A stretch of DNA of 64,000 nucleotides, taken from contig NW_024037074.1 in the NCBI RefSeq assembly GCF_015706575.1, forward strand, positions 20,263,334 through 20,327,333, given 5' to 3'. Below the pieces are notes generated by a model that worked only from the letters and a program-made list of their open reading frames with translations, did not search any database and had not been told where the DNA came from. This DNA comes from Patiria miniata (Eukaryota > Echinodermata > Asteroidea > Valvatida > Asterinidae). The position numbers and the translations under genes are program-made. Each line of letters begins with the position of its first letter. The stretch's first letter is position 1. This document shows, piece by piece, positions 12,901-23,503 of this stretch.

Positions 12901-12949
12901 ATTTGACGGGGGGCACGTGCCCCCGCGGCCCCCCCCTGGATCCGCGCCT

Positions 12950-13132
12950 GATATGCTTGGGCCTGGTAGCCCATTGGACCTGGGTGTCCATTGATTGTGT
13001 GGTTGATATGCTTGGGCCTGGTAGCCCATTGGACCTGGGTGTCCATGGTTGATACGTTTGGGCCGGGTGGCCCATTGTACCTGGGTGTCCATTGATTGTG
13101 TGGTTGATATGCTTGGGTCTGGTAGCCCATAT
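12950..13132 (-). repeat. 55-bp minisatellite, right block
   Basis: Resumes the same repeat after the hAT-like insertion, including one 46-bp variant, and ends at GGTAGCCCATATTCG. Confidence 0.95.
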
Positions 13133-13851
13133 TCGTGATGCCAGCTTGCCTAACCAAATTTGGTACCTGGCAACAAAAGTTTCAATAAATATCTTGAAGC
13201 TGTGGTAAGACACACAAATAATAATGTCCTTGGTTTCATTAATTAGTGAGTCTGAGTATAATTTGCATTCGTTACAAACATGTTAATTTTACCGTGTACG
13301 TGTAACGGATGGCACATGGTTGTCAAGACATGGGGCATCCTACACTGAATAAATGTGCACATGTATGCACTGCACATGTATGTACAATGTATTGCATCTT
13401 AGAATACCGAGTTGGTGCGTGCATGCAGTACACGTATTTTAACCTAAGCCTAAAACGTTTCGTGTACGAATGGAATCCTTTACAAAATATTAGTCAAAAT
13501 TATCACGTGAGCTTCAATTAAATAGGAGACCTTGAATGAAAATTTCAAGAATTAAATTTAAAAAGAAAAATCATGACTAAATCAATGACGAATATCTATC
13601 TTCTAAGAAATCACTTTTTATAAATACAGTGCGTTGGTAACCGGTATTCACTTTGTACACTAAGCTCGAGGGCACGTTGTGCCGTTTGTGCACATGTGCT
13701 GTCACCATAGCCAAGATGGACGGCTACGTGGTGTCCATGACAGTGATGTTGGGAATGAAGCAACTGTTCAGTTGCGTTGCCAACACGGTGTTGTATTTAT
13801 AAACAATAATGAATGTTTCATATTTGTGCAATTCAGACACTTGTCTCTTAC

Positions 13852-13916
13852 ATATTATATCCCTTGTGGAATGGACCATTCCATCCGCCATCTCATGAAA
13901 TTGTTCTTCCAAAGCA
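13852..13916 (-). CDS. Candidate exon 2 of a coiled-coil protein gene
   Basis: Read on the minus strand this 65-nt piece follows an AG acceptor at 13917-13918 and ends at a GTAAGA donor (13851-13850). Its reading phase continues that of the exon at 13989-14300 exactly: a split Ser codon, then ALEEQFHEMADGMV. This keeps the heptad-like, charged character of the upstream coiled coil. Later exons were not found, and the acceptor has a weak pyrimidine tract. Confidence 0.5.
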
Positions 13917-13988
13917 CTCATAAACGGTCAGTATATGTACGTATAATATCAAATATACTAGGTAAAATGTCTCACCGCTGAATGGTAC

Positions 13989-14300
13989 CTTGAATCTTTC
14001 CTCTCTTTCTTTAGCAGCTGAATCTCAGTAGCAAGTTGTTGGTTCTTTTGTTGCAACAGCCTAGTCTTTTCTCGCTGTTTTCTGAAGACATGGTCGTAAG
14101 TTATTTTGAGAGCCACAAACCCTTCAATGGTTCTGTCAGTGCTGTCGGTGCTGTTCTGTACAGCTCCACGTCCATCCAACAACTGGAAGTTAGGTAAAAT
14201 GTCACTACAATCCGAAGTATGTCTTGGCTGCTCATTCTCTGGAAGAATGGTTATATCGACATCTTGAGACTCTTCATATCTATCCATGTTCCACTTACTC
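13989..14300 (-). CDS. Candidate first coding exon, coiled-coil adaptor-like protein
   Basis: The exon starts after a good acceptor (TTTTTTATAG at 14301-14310 on the minus strand) and a 13-nt leader, with ATG at 14287, and ends at a GTACC donor after 99 codons in phase 2. The N-terminal 50 residues are acidic and Ser/Thr-rich (ESQDVDITILPENEQ). From about residue 56 comes a predicted coiled coil (FVALKITYDHVFRKQREKTR, then LLQQKNQQLATEIQLLKKER). The short acidic start followed by F-AL--TY-D and a coil weakly resembles TBK1-adaptor proteins of the AZI2/TBKBP1 group. That assignment is tentative; the splice sites and composition argue for a real host exon. An acceptor before the ATG implies an upstream 5' UTR exon. 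Confidence 0.5.
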
Positions 14301-14302
14301 CT

Positions 14303-16379
14303 ATAAAAAAGCCAAAAATAATCAAATTAAAAATAAAAAGGAGCATCACAAAATCTGGTGCTTGTACAATTTTAATTCAAAGCCAATAATGGGGCACAGT
14401 TTTAGAAGTTTATACAAACTTACAAAGTACATCTCATTTATTTCAACCAGCCTGTGCTACGCTCAGAAAGTAAATTGTAAGCATTCTGAACAGAAACTTA
14501 AATAATAACTAAAAGCTTTTGAGTTGTTATCTGCTGCAGACTGTTTCAGCTCTTGACTTATTAGCTTATCAGTGTCACCAACTCATGAGGATGATGGGAG
14601 CCATTTTAGGATGCTTATGGAATGGGCACCAAAGGCACTGGCTGATGCACAATGTTGCTGCATATCTTGTTGTTGCATATCATGATTCCACCTTTATTTT
14701 CATTTGTGTCCTCCATAATTGTAACCAGGTTGAATTTTCAAACTTACTTTTACCGAACAGGTTCCCTACTATACTCCATCATACATGTCATAACTTTTGT
14801 GAACTTCGTGCATGTCATGTCATCATCATGTCAGCCATGAGTGTTGCGATCATGCAGATTAATTTGCCTAGCCCTAGTGCCCTCTGGCGGCCAACTAAAC
14901 TTTTTTAGCACAGCGCCTGCCACCAAGAATAGCGCACTGCATTTAAACTATGCAAAGGGCGTAGCGAGCTTTGTATTCCACAGCGCTGTTTTATGTTGGA
15001 TAGCTGGCATTCCAGGCATTTCCATAGTTTTCCTGTAGGGCAAGCTGCAATAATATCATTGATTTCAATCCAACATTTCGTTGCATCAACACCAGCGTAA
15101 CAATTTTATACCCGGCATTGCAGTTTTTCTACAATTTTGCTGCTGCTTCATTGATTTCAACATCAATCACAGAAAGAGGAAGGCATCAACATAGATCAGC
15201 CCAGGTGGTGAGTAAAGACCCTTGAATATAAAATACATGGGCAGTGTGTTTTTTAACTTTTATGCCGCAGTCTTTTTATGCCACAATCTTTTTATGCCAC
15301 AATCTGGACTTTTCTATGTCTCTGTATACTGCCAGATTTAAGGCCGTAAAAGCAGACACTGCCGGAAATTTTTATTTGCGATCACAACATTTGTATTTAA
15401 GAAATCAATAACTTTTGGAAAACAGTGTTAACATTTATTGTATTTTCCCGAATCTGCATTTTCCCTTTGAAACAAAGCTATTTGTACATTTTTGCAACAC
15501 AAGAACACGCAAACTTTAACTTAATCTTAGTGTTGCTATAATTCATGTTCACATTTATTATTTGAAATAGACTTTCCCATTTTCCCTATAATATCGGTTT
15601 TGTTTAAAGTGCTATCACTCAGAAAATTGTTTTTCGAGCATGCATACGTGGCTAACTTCATTATTTTGTAACACTATTTGGTGAATAATTCATATTTATT
15701 CTCGGAATTAAATTGCACTGTTATAAATATTCTTTTTCTTGCATAGTTGCCATTTCGAAAAATTCTTCTTATTGGGCAACATGGTAAAAACTCTTTCAAT
15801 AACTAATGTGTTTACAGAAAATATTCTTGGATTTATAAATTAGGAAAACAGTGTTAATAATTCCCAAATTACTTTAATAATTATAAATTACTTAACTTAA
15901 TAATGTACTTTAATCTAAAACGTTATTTCTTTGTCTGTATTTCAGATCCTTTGATAGAGAGTTTTTTTTCTCAAAATGTTAAGCTATTTGTCCACTGCAG
16001 TCCTATGACCGTTCAATTTTGTGGATGAACAAAGTTTAATGACCATAGTTGTGGTTTTTAAAGTCTTGTACATGTATGTACATGTAGTTCCATAGATAAG
16101 ACTTACTTTACAAATTTCACAATTAAAACTTTAAAACTTTGACAACAATTAAATGTGACATCATCCCAACGTCATTTTAAAAAGTGCATAAAACTAACCA
16201 ACAGTTTTCAAGGTGATCAGGTATTCCCTAATATGTTTTAGAAATATCATTTTTGATCACATAACAAAGTCATCACACATCATTTGAAATTTTAGCACAC
16301 AAATATCACCTACTAACAATTTTTTTTTTAAATTTAGCCATTTACATGTCAGATTCAGCAATAAACTTCACAACTTCTA
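14303..16379. other. Likely upstream intron/5' region, no further exon recognised
   Basis: AT-rich DNA upstream of the minus-strand exon. The 5' UTR exon and promoter could lie here but were not pinned down. Reverse complement of 14875-14894 reads GCCGCCAGAGGGCAC, close to the CTCF core motif; this is only a motif match. Confidence 0.35.
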
Positions 16380-16774
16380 AATCTATATAAAATCACATGA
16401 TGATGTCATTGTGACGTCATCTCAAGTTTCATCTATAACACATCGCTGACTACATTACAAAGTTTCCATATGATGGGAATTGGTGTTCTGAAGATATACC
16501 GGTAGGACTTTGAAAATGACACCTTTAAGATGACATCACATGACACGTGATGATGTCATCATGACGTCCATTTTTGGGACCATCTTTACTTTATGGTCTT
16601 TACCTGTGTTAAGTTTGATCAAGATCTGAACTTGCTAAATGTCTAATGTGCCACCCAAAAAACATGATGTACAAAGTAAATGGGATTTGGGATTGAACAA
16701 GAAGGAAAATCTGGAGAAAAATGTGAAGAAAATCAAAGTCTTTCCTGCAAAGAGGTTACGGAAAAGCAACCCCC
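16380..16774 (+). repeat. Family A-related TGACGTCA-rich segment
   Basis: Contains GATGATGTCATTGTGACGTC and GATGTCATCATGACGTC blocks, a diverged GTACAAAGTAAATGGGATTT phrase and a GTTACGGAAAAGC hairpin half, as in 1-1020 and 4033-4520. It abuts the truncated LINE at a C-run (about 16770). Confidence 0.6.
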
Positions 16775-16789
16775 CCCCCATATCGTATC

Positions 16790-18334
16790 GAAACACCCAC
16801 CAATTCCGTCAACCATGTCCTCAACTTACCCCTCATACATGTAAGTCCTATTTTAGGCAACACCTTCGAAAGTGACACCAACCTCGCCGACCGGCTTTCG
16901 GTGCCCGGAATCAGGCTGGTGAGCCATCTTCTCAACGCGAACACCAGACACTGGCTCAACCCAGGAGATCTACCATTCCCGCTAGCCCTACGTCCGCCTT
17001 CTGAACGAATTTTGCACCTTCATCTCATCCAGGTTCATTACGCCCTCGTATCCTCTTTCCCGGAGATCTTCAGAGAGGACGGCCTTCAACCAAACATCGG
17101 CAAAGTTCACGACGTCCCTCCCCGCCTGGACTCACCCATCGAGTTCACACTGCCCCCCTCTGCAAACGGACTCTCCGCACCATCAAGCACAATGTATGCT
17201 ATCTTCAATGCTCATCTTCACGCACCCTCTGCAGTTCTATCTCCATGGTAAACCTCGGATTTCTAGAAGCCTCGTCCAAAATCCAGTGGAATTCCATTTA
17301 CAAACTACCGTCATCAAAAAAGGAAGGAGATGTTCAGTTCAAGCTTCTACACAATGTCCTTCCTTCTCTGCCCGTACTTCATCACCTGAATCCGGACATT
17401 CCATCTTCCTGCATTTGGTGCAGAGAGAGAGGCACAATACAACACCTTTTCGTCATCTGTCCTTCTGTTCAACCAGCACTCAACTTCCTTCCAGGGTGAT
17501 CGTAAGGTCAGAGCCAAATTCTGCTAAATGCACATCAAAAATCTGTCAGATTTATCAAAAATCTGCCAAATCCCCAGAATTACTCGAAATACACTATAAA
17601 CACTTAAAATCACATGCAGATTGGTAGTATTGCCTTAATTAAGATTCAAATTACATAATAAACAATCTAGTCACATAAAGATGTTGCGAAATTATTGGTA
17701 AATTTTGGGCAAAACGCAGATCCGGCCAGGACGAAGTTCATTTCCCAGTGAACCTCAGCACCTAGACCAGCTAACCTGTCCCATTATGCAAGGGTTTGTT
17801 TGAAAGGATTGAAGCTTTTTATACAAAATGTACTCTTTTTTGTTCAAATTTGCTGTTTTTCTGTCAAATAACCATTTTTGCAGAATTCTGCCAGAAATCT
17901 GCCAAAAAAATCCATTCTGTCAAATTTTCGGTCAAACTCGTTTTTTAACAAAAATTCTGTCAAAGTTAGCCAAAAATCGGCTAAAATGGCCACCCTGCTT
18001 CCTTCACACCATCCTATCCCTTCTTCCCGATCTGGACTTGAACTTTGACATCTACTGGGCCCTGATTCCGCGTACTAGGAGCCAAAGCGGTGAGGTCGTA
18101 CGTCTCACCGATTTTTTCATCATCAGCCTAAAAAATGTCATCTATTGGCTATATCGCACCTGCCGTTCTTCTGATCTCCTCGCCATTTGGCAACACCGTC
18201 TCAAACATAAAATCCTCCTTGAATATACCTATTTTCAATTATGTTACGACATCAACGGCTTTCACACAAAATGGCCCCTTCATGCAGTTCTCTTCATCAT
18301 TGATAAATATGGCAAATTGACATGGTTGATGTGA
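16790..18334 (+). pseudogene. LINE ORF2 C-terminal fragment, frameshifted and interrupted
   Basis: Coding similarity spans at least two frames: one from about 16840 to 17160 (RLVSHLLNANTRHWLNPGDL), another from 17245 (WNSIYKLPSSKKEGDVQFKL) to 17490. It resumes after the inserted MITE at 17998 and runs to the stop after KYGKLTWLM at 18334. The CxxC...H....C pattern (CIWCRERGTIQHLFVIC) is what suggests an RT-associated zinc-knuckle region. Reverse transcriptase and endonuclease domains are absent, so this copy cannot mobilise itself. Confidence 0.6.
17492..17997. mobile_element. hAT MITE with CAGGGTG ends, inserted in the LINE
   Basis: Ends are CAGGGTGATCG and GGCCACCCTG. CTTCCTTC occurs immediately before (17484-17491) and after (17998-18005), an 8-bp duplication typical of hAT. 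Removing the element and one duplication makes the LINE reading frame continuous. The interior carries repeated ATCTGCCA / TTCTGTCAAA words. Relatives lie at 43333-44249 and 63196-63770. Confidence 0.9.
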
Positions 18335-18526
18335 ACCTACCAGTATCCTCCTATTCCCCTATTCCTACCCCCTCCCCCTACTCCTGAGACGCCGGTGGCT
18401 CTCCTTCCCATCCATTCTTTTCCTTCCCCTTCTTAACCCTCCCTCATAATTCCTTTCTACGGATTTCTTTTCTGTCAGTATGTTCACATTATGTGTTTTT
18501 TCCGTCTAAAATGATTTTTGTTTGCA

Positions 18527-18600
18527 GGGGGGCGGAGGGGGTTGAGTGGCTGGCGGGCGGGGTGGGGGGGGGGGGTTGGGGTGCGAGTTCGGGTGGGGTG
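18527..18600 (+). repeat. G-rich tract in the LINE 3' region
   Basis: Several runs of four or more G, one of about 15, enough to form G-quadruplexes. It lies after the LINE ORF stop. Confidence 0.7.
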
Positions 18601-19004
18601 TTGGTGCGCGGTTTCGTCGCCGTGGTTTGCTGGTTTGGCAGTAGTATACAGACAATAGGTGAGCCGCGTCGGCGTGGCGTGTTGCCGACATTTTTGTCGC
18701 TTGGATTTTGTGTCTTGCCCTGTTGTTGTTCTGTCTGCCGATTACTTGGTTTTTCTTCAATAACAATGATACTTTCTTAAAGTTTCTTACTTTTCCATTA
18801 CCTTTGGTTTTTTTTTCACTAAGAGCTACTTTTGCTTTACGAAGATTATTGTGTTGTTGGGAACATTGTAATTTTTTTATCAATGTAGTTTACTACCCTT
18901 TTCTTTGTAATTGTATTTGTTACTTTGTATATATTTTTTTTTGGATATGTTTTCAATTGAAATAAAGTTTTAATTTGAAAAGTCAAAGTCTTCTTCTTCT
19001 TCTT

Positions 19005-20490
19005 CTTGCCTAAATCCCATAGACTTTGCAGACGTTTTTTTCTCAGTGCCACTTTTGGCATTAATCTTTGTCATACATCATTCAAAGTAAGCATAGTCCA
19101 TTGGCGGATCCAGGGGGGTGCTACAGGGGCATTGAAAATGTGCATTGAAAAGTGTTATCAAGATGACGTCATCATAAGGCATGTGACGTCATCATAAAGG
19201 TGCATTTTTCATATTGAGAAAACTATCAGTCCGAATAATTAAAAATTGCGTATGAAGGTAGGCCGATACGTCCGATTTAATATGGATTTATTTCTTTTTG
19301 ATGATAATATATCTCACAGACGCTACATGCTCAATTAAAAAATTCTTGTACCGTATAATTTGAAACGTTGTACATGCATAGTCTGGGACGTGTTATTGAT
19401 AAAAACAAAATGCATAATGCGGAAAAGCCCTATGGTCTGTTGCAAACAGACATAGATCTCTAGTTTTTTTTAATTTCTTTTTGTCGCCTAAATCCCATAG
19501 ACTTTGTACACGTTTTTTTCTCAGTGCCACTTTTGGCATTACTCTTTGTCTACATCATTCAAATTAAGCATAATCATAGTCCTTATAGCAAACTTGTGTC
19601 CCGAAGAGTGATGTCATGATTACGTCATGATGGGTCACATGACGTCATCAAAAACGTGCATATTTTGAAGTGCTATATCTACAGAACTGTGAGACCGATT
19701 GGGCTGAAACTTGGTATGTAGATAGGCCGGGATGTGTTATAGGAAAAACTGAGACGACGTCATGACGTTATCGTGTGATTTAATATGATTTTTTGAATTT
19801 TTGGACCTTTGAGCCATGTCTCAGGAACGCAACAAGCAAAATTCTTTTTGTATAATGTTTGCTAGGTAATAGGTATATGTACAAAATTTTGAAAAATGTG
19901 TGACGTCATCATGACGTCATCAAAAATGCAATTTTTAAAAACACATATAAGGGAATGTCCGATTGCCATAAACCTTGGTGGATAGCTAGATAATGCTACT
20001 AGTATGCAAATTCTGAAAAAAAAGGTCACCATGACGTCATTGGTTGATTTTTTAATGATTTTTTTCATATTTACAATTTCATTCTGCTTCCAAAATTTAA
20101 CACTTCCTTTCATTGGATTGACTTCAACCTTAGTACAAACCAAGACCGCAATGCAAAAATTAGCATTGACAAGTGTAATCAAGATGATGTCATCGTAGGG
20201 CATGTGGTGCTATCATAAAGACGCATTTTTTTAAAAGTCTCATATTGAGAAAACTATCAGTCCGAATGAGTCAAAATTGCTTACGAAGGTAGTCCGACAC
20301 GTCTGATTTTATATGGATTTATTTCTTTTGGAAGAATATATATTTCACAGATGCTTTATGCTAAATTATTCTTGAAAACATTGTACATGCATAGTCTGGG
20401 ACCTGTTATTGATAAAAAAAAAACAACATAATGCGGAAAAGCCCTATGTTCTGTTCCAAACAGACATAGATCTCTAGTTTTCCATTTTTG
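19005..20490 (+). repeat. Family A-related compound repeat
   Basis: Two copies of a ~340-bp block (about 19130-19475 and 20145-20485) share ATTGAGAAAACTATCAGTCC, ATGCATAGTCTGGGAC and GCGGAAAAGCCCTATG. Between them are GACGTCATCATGACGTCATC-type palindromes near 19900. Two copies of AAATCCCATAGACTTTG (19010 and 19490) are reverse complements of the family A phrase. A single GGCGGATCCAGGGGGG end, hAT-like, is at 19104 with no partner found. Confidence 0.65.
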
Positions 20491-20520
20491 AAAACACCAA
20501 AGATGGGCATATTAATTATA

Positions 20521-21033
20521 GTGGTACTTCCTAACGTGGCGCACTTCGACATTTACCCCGACTTGCCAAACTTCTTTGTTGACAAACTTCAAATTCATTC
20601 AGTGAAACACTGATACTTTTACCTTAATAATGCTTGCTATTTAACATCTGTGAACAATCTCGTTGTCATGAAATTTAATCCGAAATTTAAAAAGGGTGGC
20701 ATCCAGAAATTGGGCACAAAATTGACTGAGTGTTCCCTAAGCGTGGTGCACTTGAATAAATTTTGGAAAATTCCAAATTAACATTAAAGAGATTGTCAGA
20801 AAATTATTTTCTTATTTTTGAGGGGAATTTTTAAAGGGTTCAATGTGCACTCCGAAATAAAATCAGAAAATCATGCCTAAATACATTTTTCTTCTAATTT
20901 TGTAACAGGTAGAAAAACTTGCGATTTATGAACGGGAGTGCTTAGAACTTGATGAAATTTCATTTTCTATGCAATTTCAATTAAAATTTTTGCTCTAGGC
21001 ACTACAGGCGAAAAAGCAAAATGCGCCACGTTA
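20521..21033. mobile_element. TIR element with AACGTGGCGCA ends
   Basis: Left end CTAACGTGGCGCACTT near 20531 and right end AAATGCGCCACGTTA at 21019-21033 are inverted. There is an internal diverged copy (CTAAGCGTGGTGCACTT, near 20737). No gene. The Harbinger element begins exactly at its right end. Confidence 0.55.
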
Positions 21034-21058
21034 AGCCCCTGTCACACTTGTCCGAATC
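21033..21058 (+). repeat. Harbinger left TIR
   Basis: 26 bp perfectly inverted relative to 24251-24276; inside this the two ends diverge. Confidence 0.95.
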
Positions 21059-21599
21059 TATAATTCTGTTCATAAACCGATCTGAAATATTATTAATTCG
21101 GACACGTTCGGAGAAAAATGTAAAAAAACCAGCCAGAAATGAAAATACACCGATCATAGTCCGGTCTTATTCTAGATCTAATAAGCTGCTATTCCGATTG
21201 CAATCCGTCTATATTCAGAACCTCTCCGATCATCACCGGACATGCCAAACTTTGAAAAATTCATTGATCTCAAGACCGACCGCTTTCCGAACATTCCGTT
21301 TATATTCCGTTCGTCTCCGGTTGCGAAGAATATGCACCGAATTGTTCACCGAACGTCTACCGGTCAAAAGTGACGCAATATCGGACTATTCCGCATGCAC
21401 TCCGAACTATTCCGATCGCATTCTGAGCGTATTCCGGCCATTCCTTTTGTATTCCGAACATGTACCGGCAGCGCACCAAACGGCAACCGAGGGTGGGACG
21501 GCTATAAAAAGGTGCGCACCCGGCACCTTCTCTCACAACGCTTCAAGACTTTTCAACGTGCACTACAAACTGTGACACTCTTTTTCTCGATTTTCCAAG

Positions 21600-22253
21600 A
21601 TGGTGGAGAGCAAGAGCAAGGGCCAGGCCAGCACTCGTGGACGCCCCAAGCACACTGAAGCCCCCGAGGAGTCCATGGTGGTCCCCGCTGATGTTCCAGG
21701 CAGCCGTCGAGGCCGTGGTCGTGGACGTGGACGTGGACATGCCAGAGCACCCGACACCTCCAGGTCCGGCAGCCCCGCCAGTGCCTCCAGCCAAGAAGGC
21801 TCCCCCAGGTCCCCTACCCCTCAGCCCAAAGATCCTGAAGAGGCCGACGAGGAGGCAGTGGTTCAGCCTGCTGTCAGGAAGAAGAAATCCTACGTGATGA
21901 CGGAGGAAGAGGAAAAGAGGCTGGTGGAGTGGATAGAAGAGACAGAGATCCTCTGGAACTCCAAGCTGACGGACTTCTGGAGGACAGACAAGAAGGCGGC
22001 GCGGTGGGATGAGATAGCCAGGGAGATGGGGAAGACGACCCAAGTGCTGCAGGGCTGGTGGCAAGGAATCAAGGATCAGTTCACGAAGATGCACCGGAAG
22101 AAGAGTGGACAGGCTGCCCCTGTGCTGACCGAGCGACAGCAGTGGATTGAGAGCCGCTGCAAGTTCCTCGAGAGGATCGTGCGACACAAGGGCGCCTCTG
22201 TCAGACCCATGAGTCAAAATTATGGAATTATAATCAATGAAATTTTTCAATGA
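21600..22253 (+). CDS. Harbinger Myb/SANT-like (MADF-type) protein, exon 1
   Basis: In Harbinger transposons this DNA-binding partner brings the nuclease into the nucleus and onto the TIRs. The start at 21600 (CAAGATGG) begins a basic N-terminus with RGRP and RGRGRGRGRG AT-hook-like stretches (residues 13-46), then a Ser/Pro linker. A trihelix-like SANT/MADF domain spans about residues 100-195 with spaced tryptophans (LVEWIEET, DFWRTDKKAARWDEIAREMG, GWWQGIKDQF). After RHKG the frame runs into what looks like intron and stops at 22253. The donor was not pinned down; coding resumes at 22455. Confidence 0.85.
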   Translation: MVESKSKGQASTRGRPKHTEAPEESMVVPADVPGSRRGRGRGRGRGHARAPDTSRSGSPASASSQEGSPRSPTPQPKDPEEADEEAVVQPAVRKKKSYVMTEEEEKRLVEWIEETEILWNSKLTDFWRTDKKAARWDEIAREMGKTTQVLQGWWQGIKDQFTKMHRKKSGQAAPVLTERQQWIESRCKFLERIVRHKGASVRPMSQNYGIIINEIFQ

Positions 22254-22454
22254 GTAAATGAGTAAATTAGTCAATGAGTAAATTTTATCACTGACTAAAT
22301 TGTTGTAAATTCCACTTCAAATCACATCTGGACGTGTTAATGTTTTATCTTTGCAGATCAGTGCCAAAATTTTGCAGATCAAGACCTATACATAACATCA
22401 CATCACATCTTGACATGTTATACTTATGGTTTCTTCAATTTTATGTATTTGCAG

Positions 22455-22680
22455 ATCATTGCCAATTTGACCCTTGCCGGTGAGACACTGGAGGAGGTGG
22501 AGCAGCAGCTGGAGGACCATGGCGCAGCCGAGGCTAAGGAAGCAGGCACCCCCCACGAGACCCCCACGTCTGTCTCCTCAGCTCCCCAGAAGAAGAGAAA
22601 GACGGATGCTGCCTTGAGCATGGAGGACCTCCATGCCAGCCTCCAGCAGTCCAACCAGGTCCTACAGCAGCTGGTAGTTG
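22455..22680 (+). CDS. Harbinger Myb-like protein, exon 2 (3' end lost)
   Basis: Follows the acceptor TTTGCAG at 22448-22454; two similar TTTGCAGATCA strings lie upstream near 22355 and 22373 as alternatives. It encodes IIANLTLAGETLEEVEQQLE, an acidic/Pro linker, a basic KKRKTD stretch (possible nuclear localisation signal) and a Gln-rich tail (LHASLQQSNQVLQQLVVEQ). From about 22675 onward the frame reads the antisense of the nuclease gene, so the true C-terminus is missing. Confidence 0.7.
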
Positions 22681-23503
22681 AACAGACGCTCGTCACGAGC
22701 AAGTCCCCTTCCGCTGAATGGCTTCATCAGACTGGCTCGGAGAGCAAAGGCATCATCCCCTACCAGGAAGTATGGCACATCCTCAGTGTCATTGGGGAGT
22801 GGCTCAGGATCAGGGAAGCCGATGGTGCCATCATCGATGCATTGCTTCAGCTCACTGTCATTGTACACTTGCGCATCGGAGGCTACTCCCTTGCCACTGA
22901 GATCTGCCCACAAAAACTTATAGTCAGCATCAACCAGGGCAAACAGCAGGATGGAGTAGAACCCCTTGTAGTTAAAGTACGTAGAGCCTGAATAAGGGGG
23001 GCAGCGACACGCCAGATGCTTGCCATCCACAGCTCCACACGTGTGGGGGAAGTTCCATCTCTGCAGGAAGCGGTCAGCGACCTCCTGCCAGCCCTGGGGG
23101 GTAGTAGGGCAGGTCATGAGCTCATCCAGGAATTCATCAATGATGGCTTGGCAGACCTCAAGCACTACAACTGAGATGGTGTTGTGGGGTACCCTCCATG
23201 AAAACTTCATGGAGGAGTACGTGTGACCTGAGGCGAAGTGACGAAGGGATAGGGCCAGCTTCAAGCCTGGTGTCAGTGGTGTCCTCAGGAAGGTCTGTTC
23301 TTTCTCCAACCTTGGTGAAAGTCTATCTAGGAGCTCATCAAAGAGGGGGAGGGAGACAGACGGAGAAAATTGTTGAATGAACACGGGTCCTCCGCTCGCA
23401 GCTCAACCATAAGCCTGTCATACACCCCAAGTTGAGGTCTTCGGGAGATCCAGTCACGGACCCAGTATCTTCTCCCTCTTCTCCTTCTTCTCTCATTTTC
23501 CAT
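22662..23503 (-). pseudogene. Harbinger DDE nuclease (HARBI1-like), broken
   Basis: A DDE-superfamily endonuclease that would cut at the TIRs. ATG at 23503 opens MENERRRRR...YWVRDWISRRP, the usual N-terminus, leading to FLRLSPS; the frame then slips in a CCCTCCCCC run (about 23345-23355) and coding continues in the frame from 23343 (LFDELLDRLSPRL). Visible active-site landmarks are the first Asp in GAVDGKH and the second in FLVGDDAF. The ORF stops right after DERLFNYQ at 22662. The third catalytic residue, normally in an RxxxENAFG context shortly after this point, is absent. The copy is therefore inactive for two independent reasons. Confidence 0.92.

Larger units (their letters stand above)
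10520..12949. mobile_element. hAT-like non-autonomous element (AGGCGCGGATCC ends)
   Basis: The element interrupts the minisatellite. Left end AGGCGCGGATCCAGG, right end CCTGGATCCGCGCCT. The host sequence TGATATGC is present on both sides (10512-10519 and 12949-12956), giving a 7- or 8-bp duplication depending on which base is assigned to the element; 8 bp fits hAT. A purine-rich/pyrimidine-rich GGGGGGCAC block lies just inside each end. No hAT transposase was recognised. The same internal cassette occurs in the small element at 47829-48145. Confidence 0.8.
16775..18985 (+). mobile_element. 5'-truncated non-LTR retrotransposon (LINE)
   Basis: The segment begins abruptly after a C-run. It holds the C-terminal part of an ORF2-like protein (to 18334), a pyrimidine-rich 3' region and an AATAAA signal at 18961. 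5' truncation is usual for LINEs. The C-terminal coding pattern (WNSIYKLP...QFKLLHNVLP...CIWCRERGTIQHLFVICPSV) resembles the zinc-binding C-terminal region of L1/Tx1-group ORF2 proteins. A hAT MITE splits it. No target duplication was found. Confidence 0.65.

Noticed and set aside
13679..13981. 100-aa plus-strand ORF
   Set aside because: Antisense to the better supported minus-strand exon with splice sites; no domain.
22678..22991. Plus-strand continuation of the Myb-like frame past 22680
   Set aside because: From here on it is antisense of the nuclease gene, so residues after the deletion junction are not the real C-terminus.
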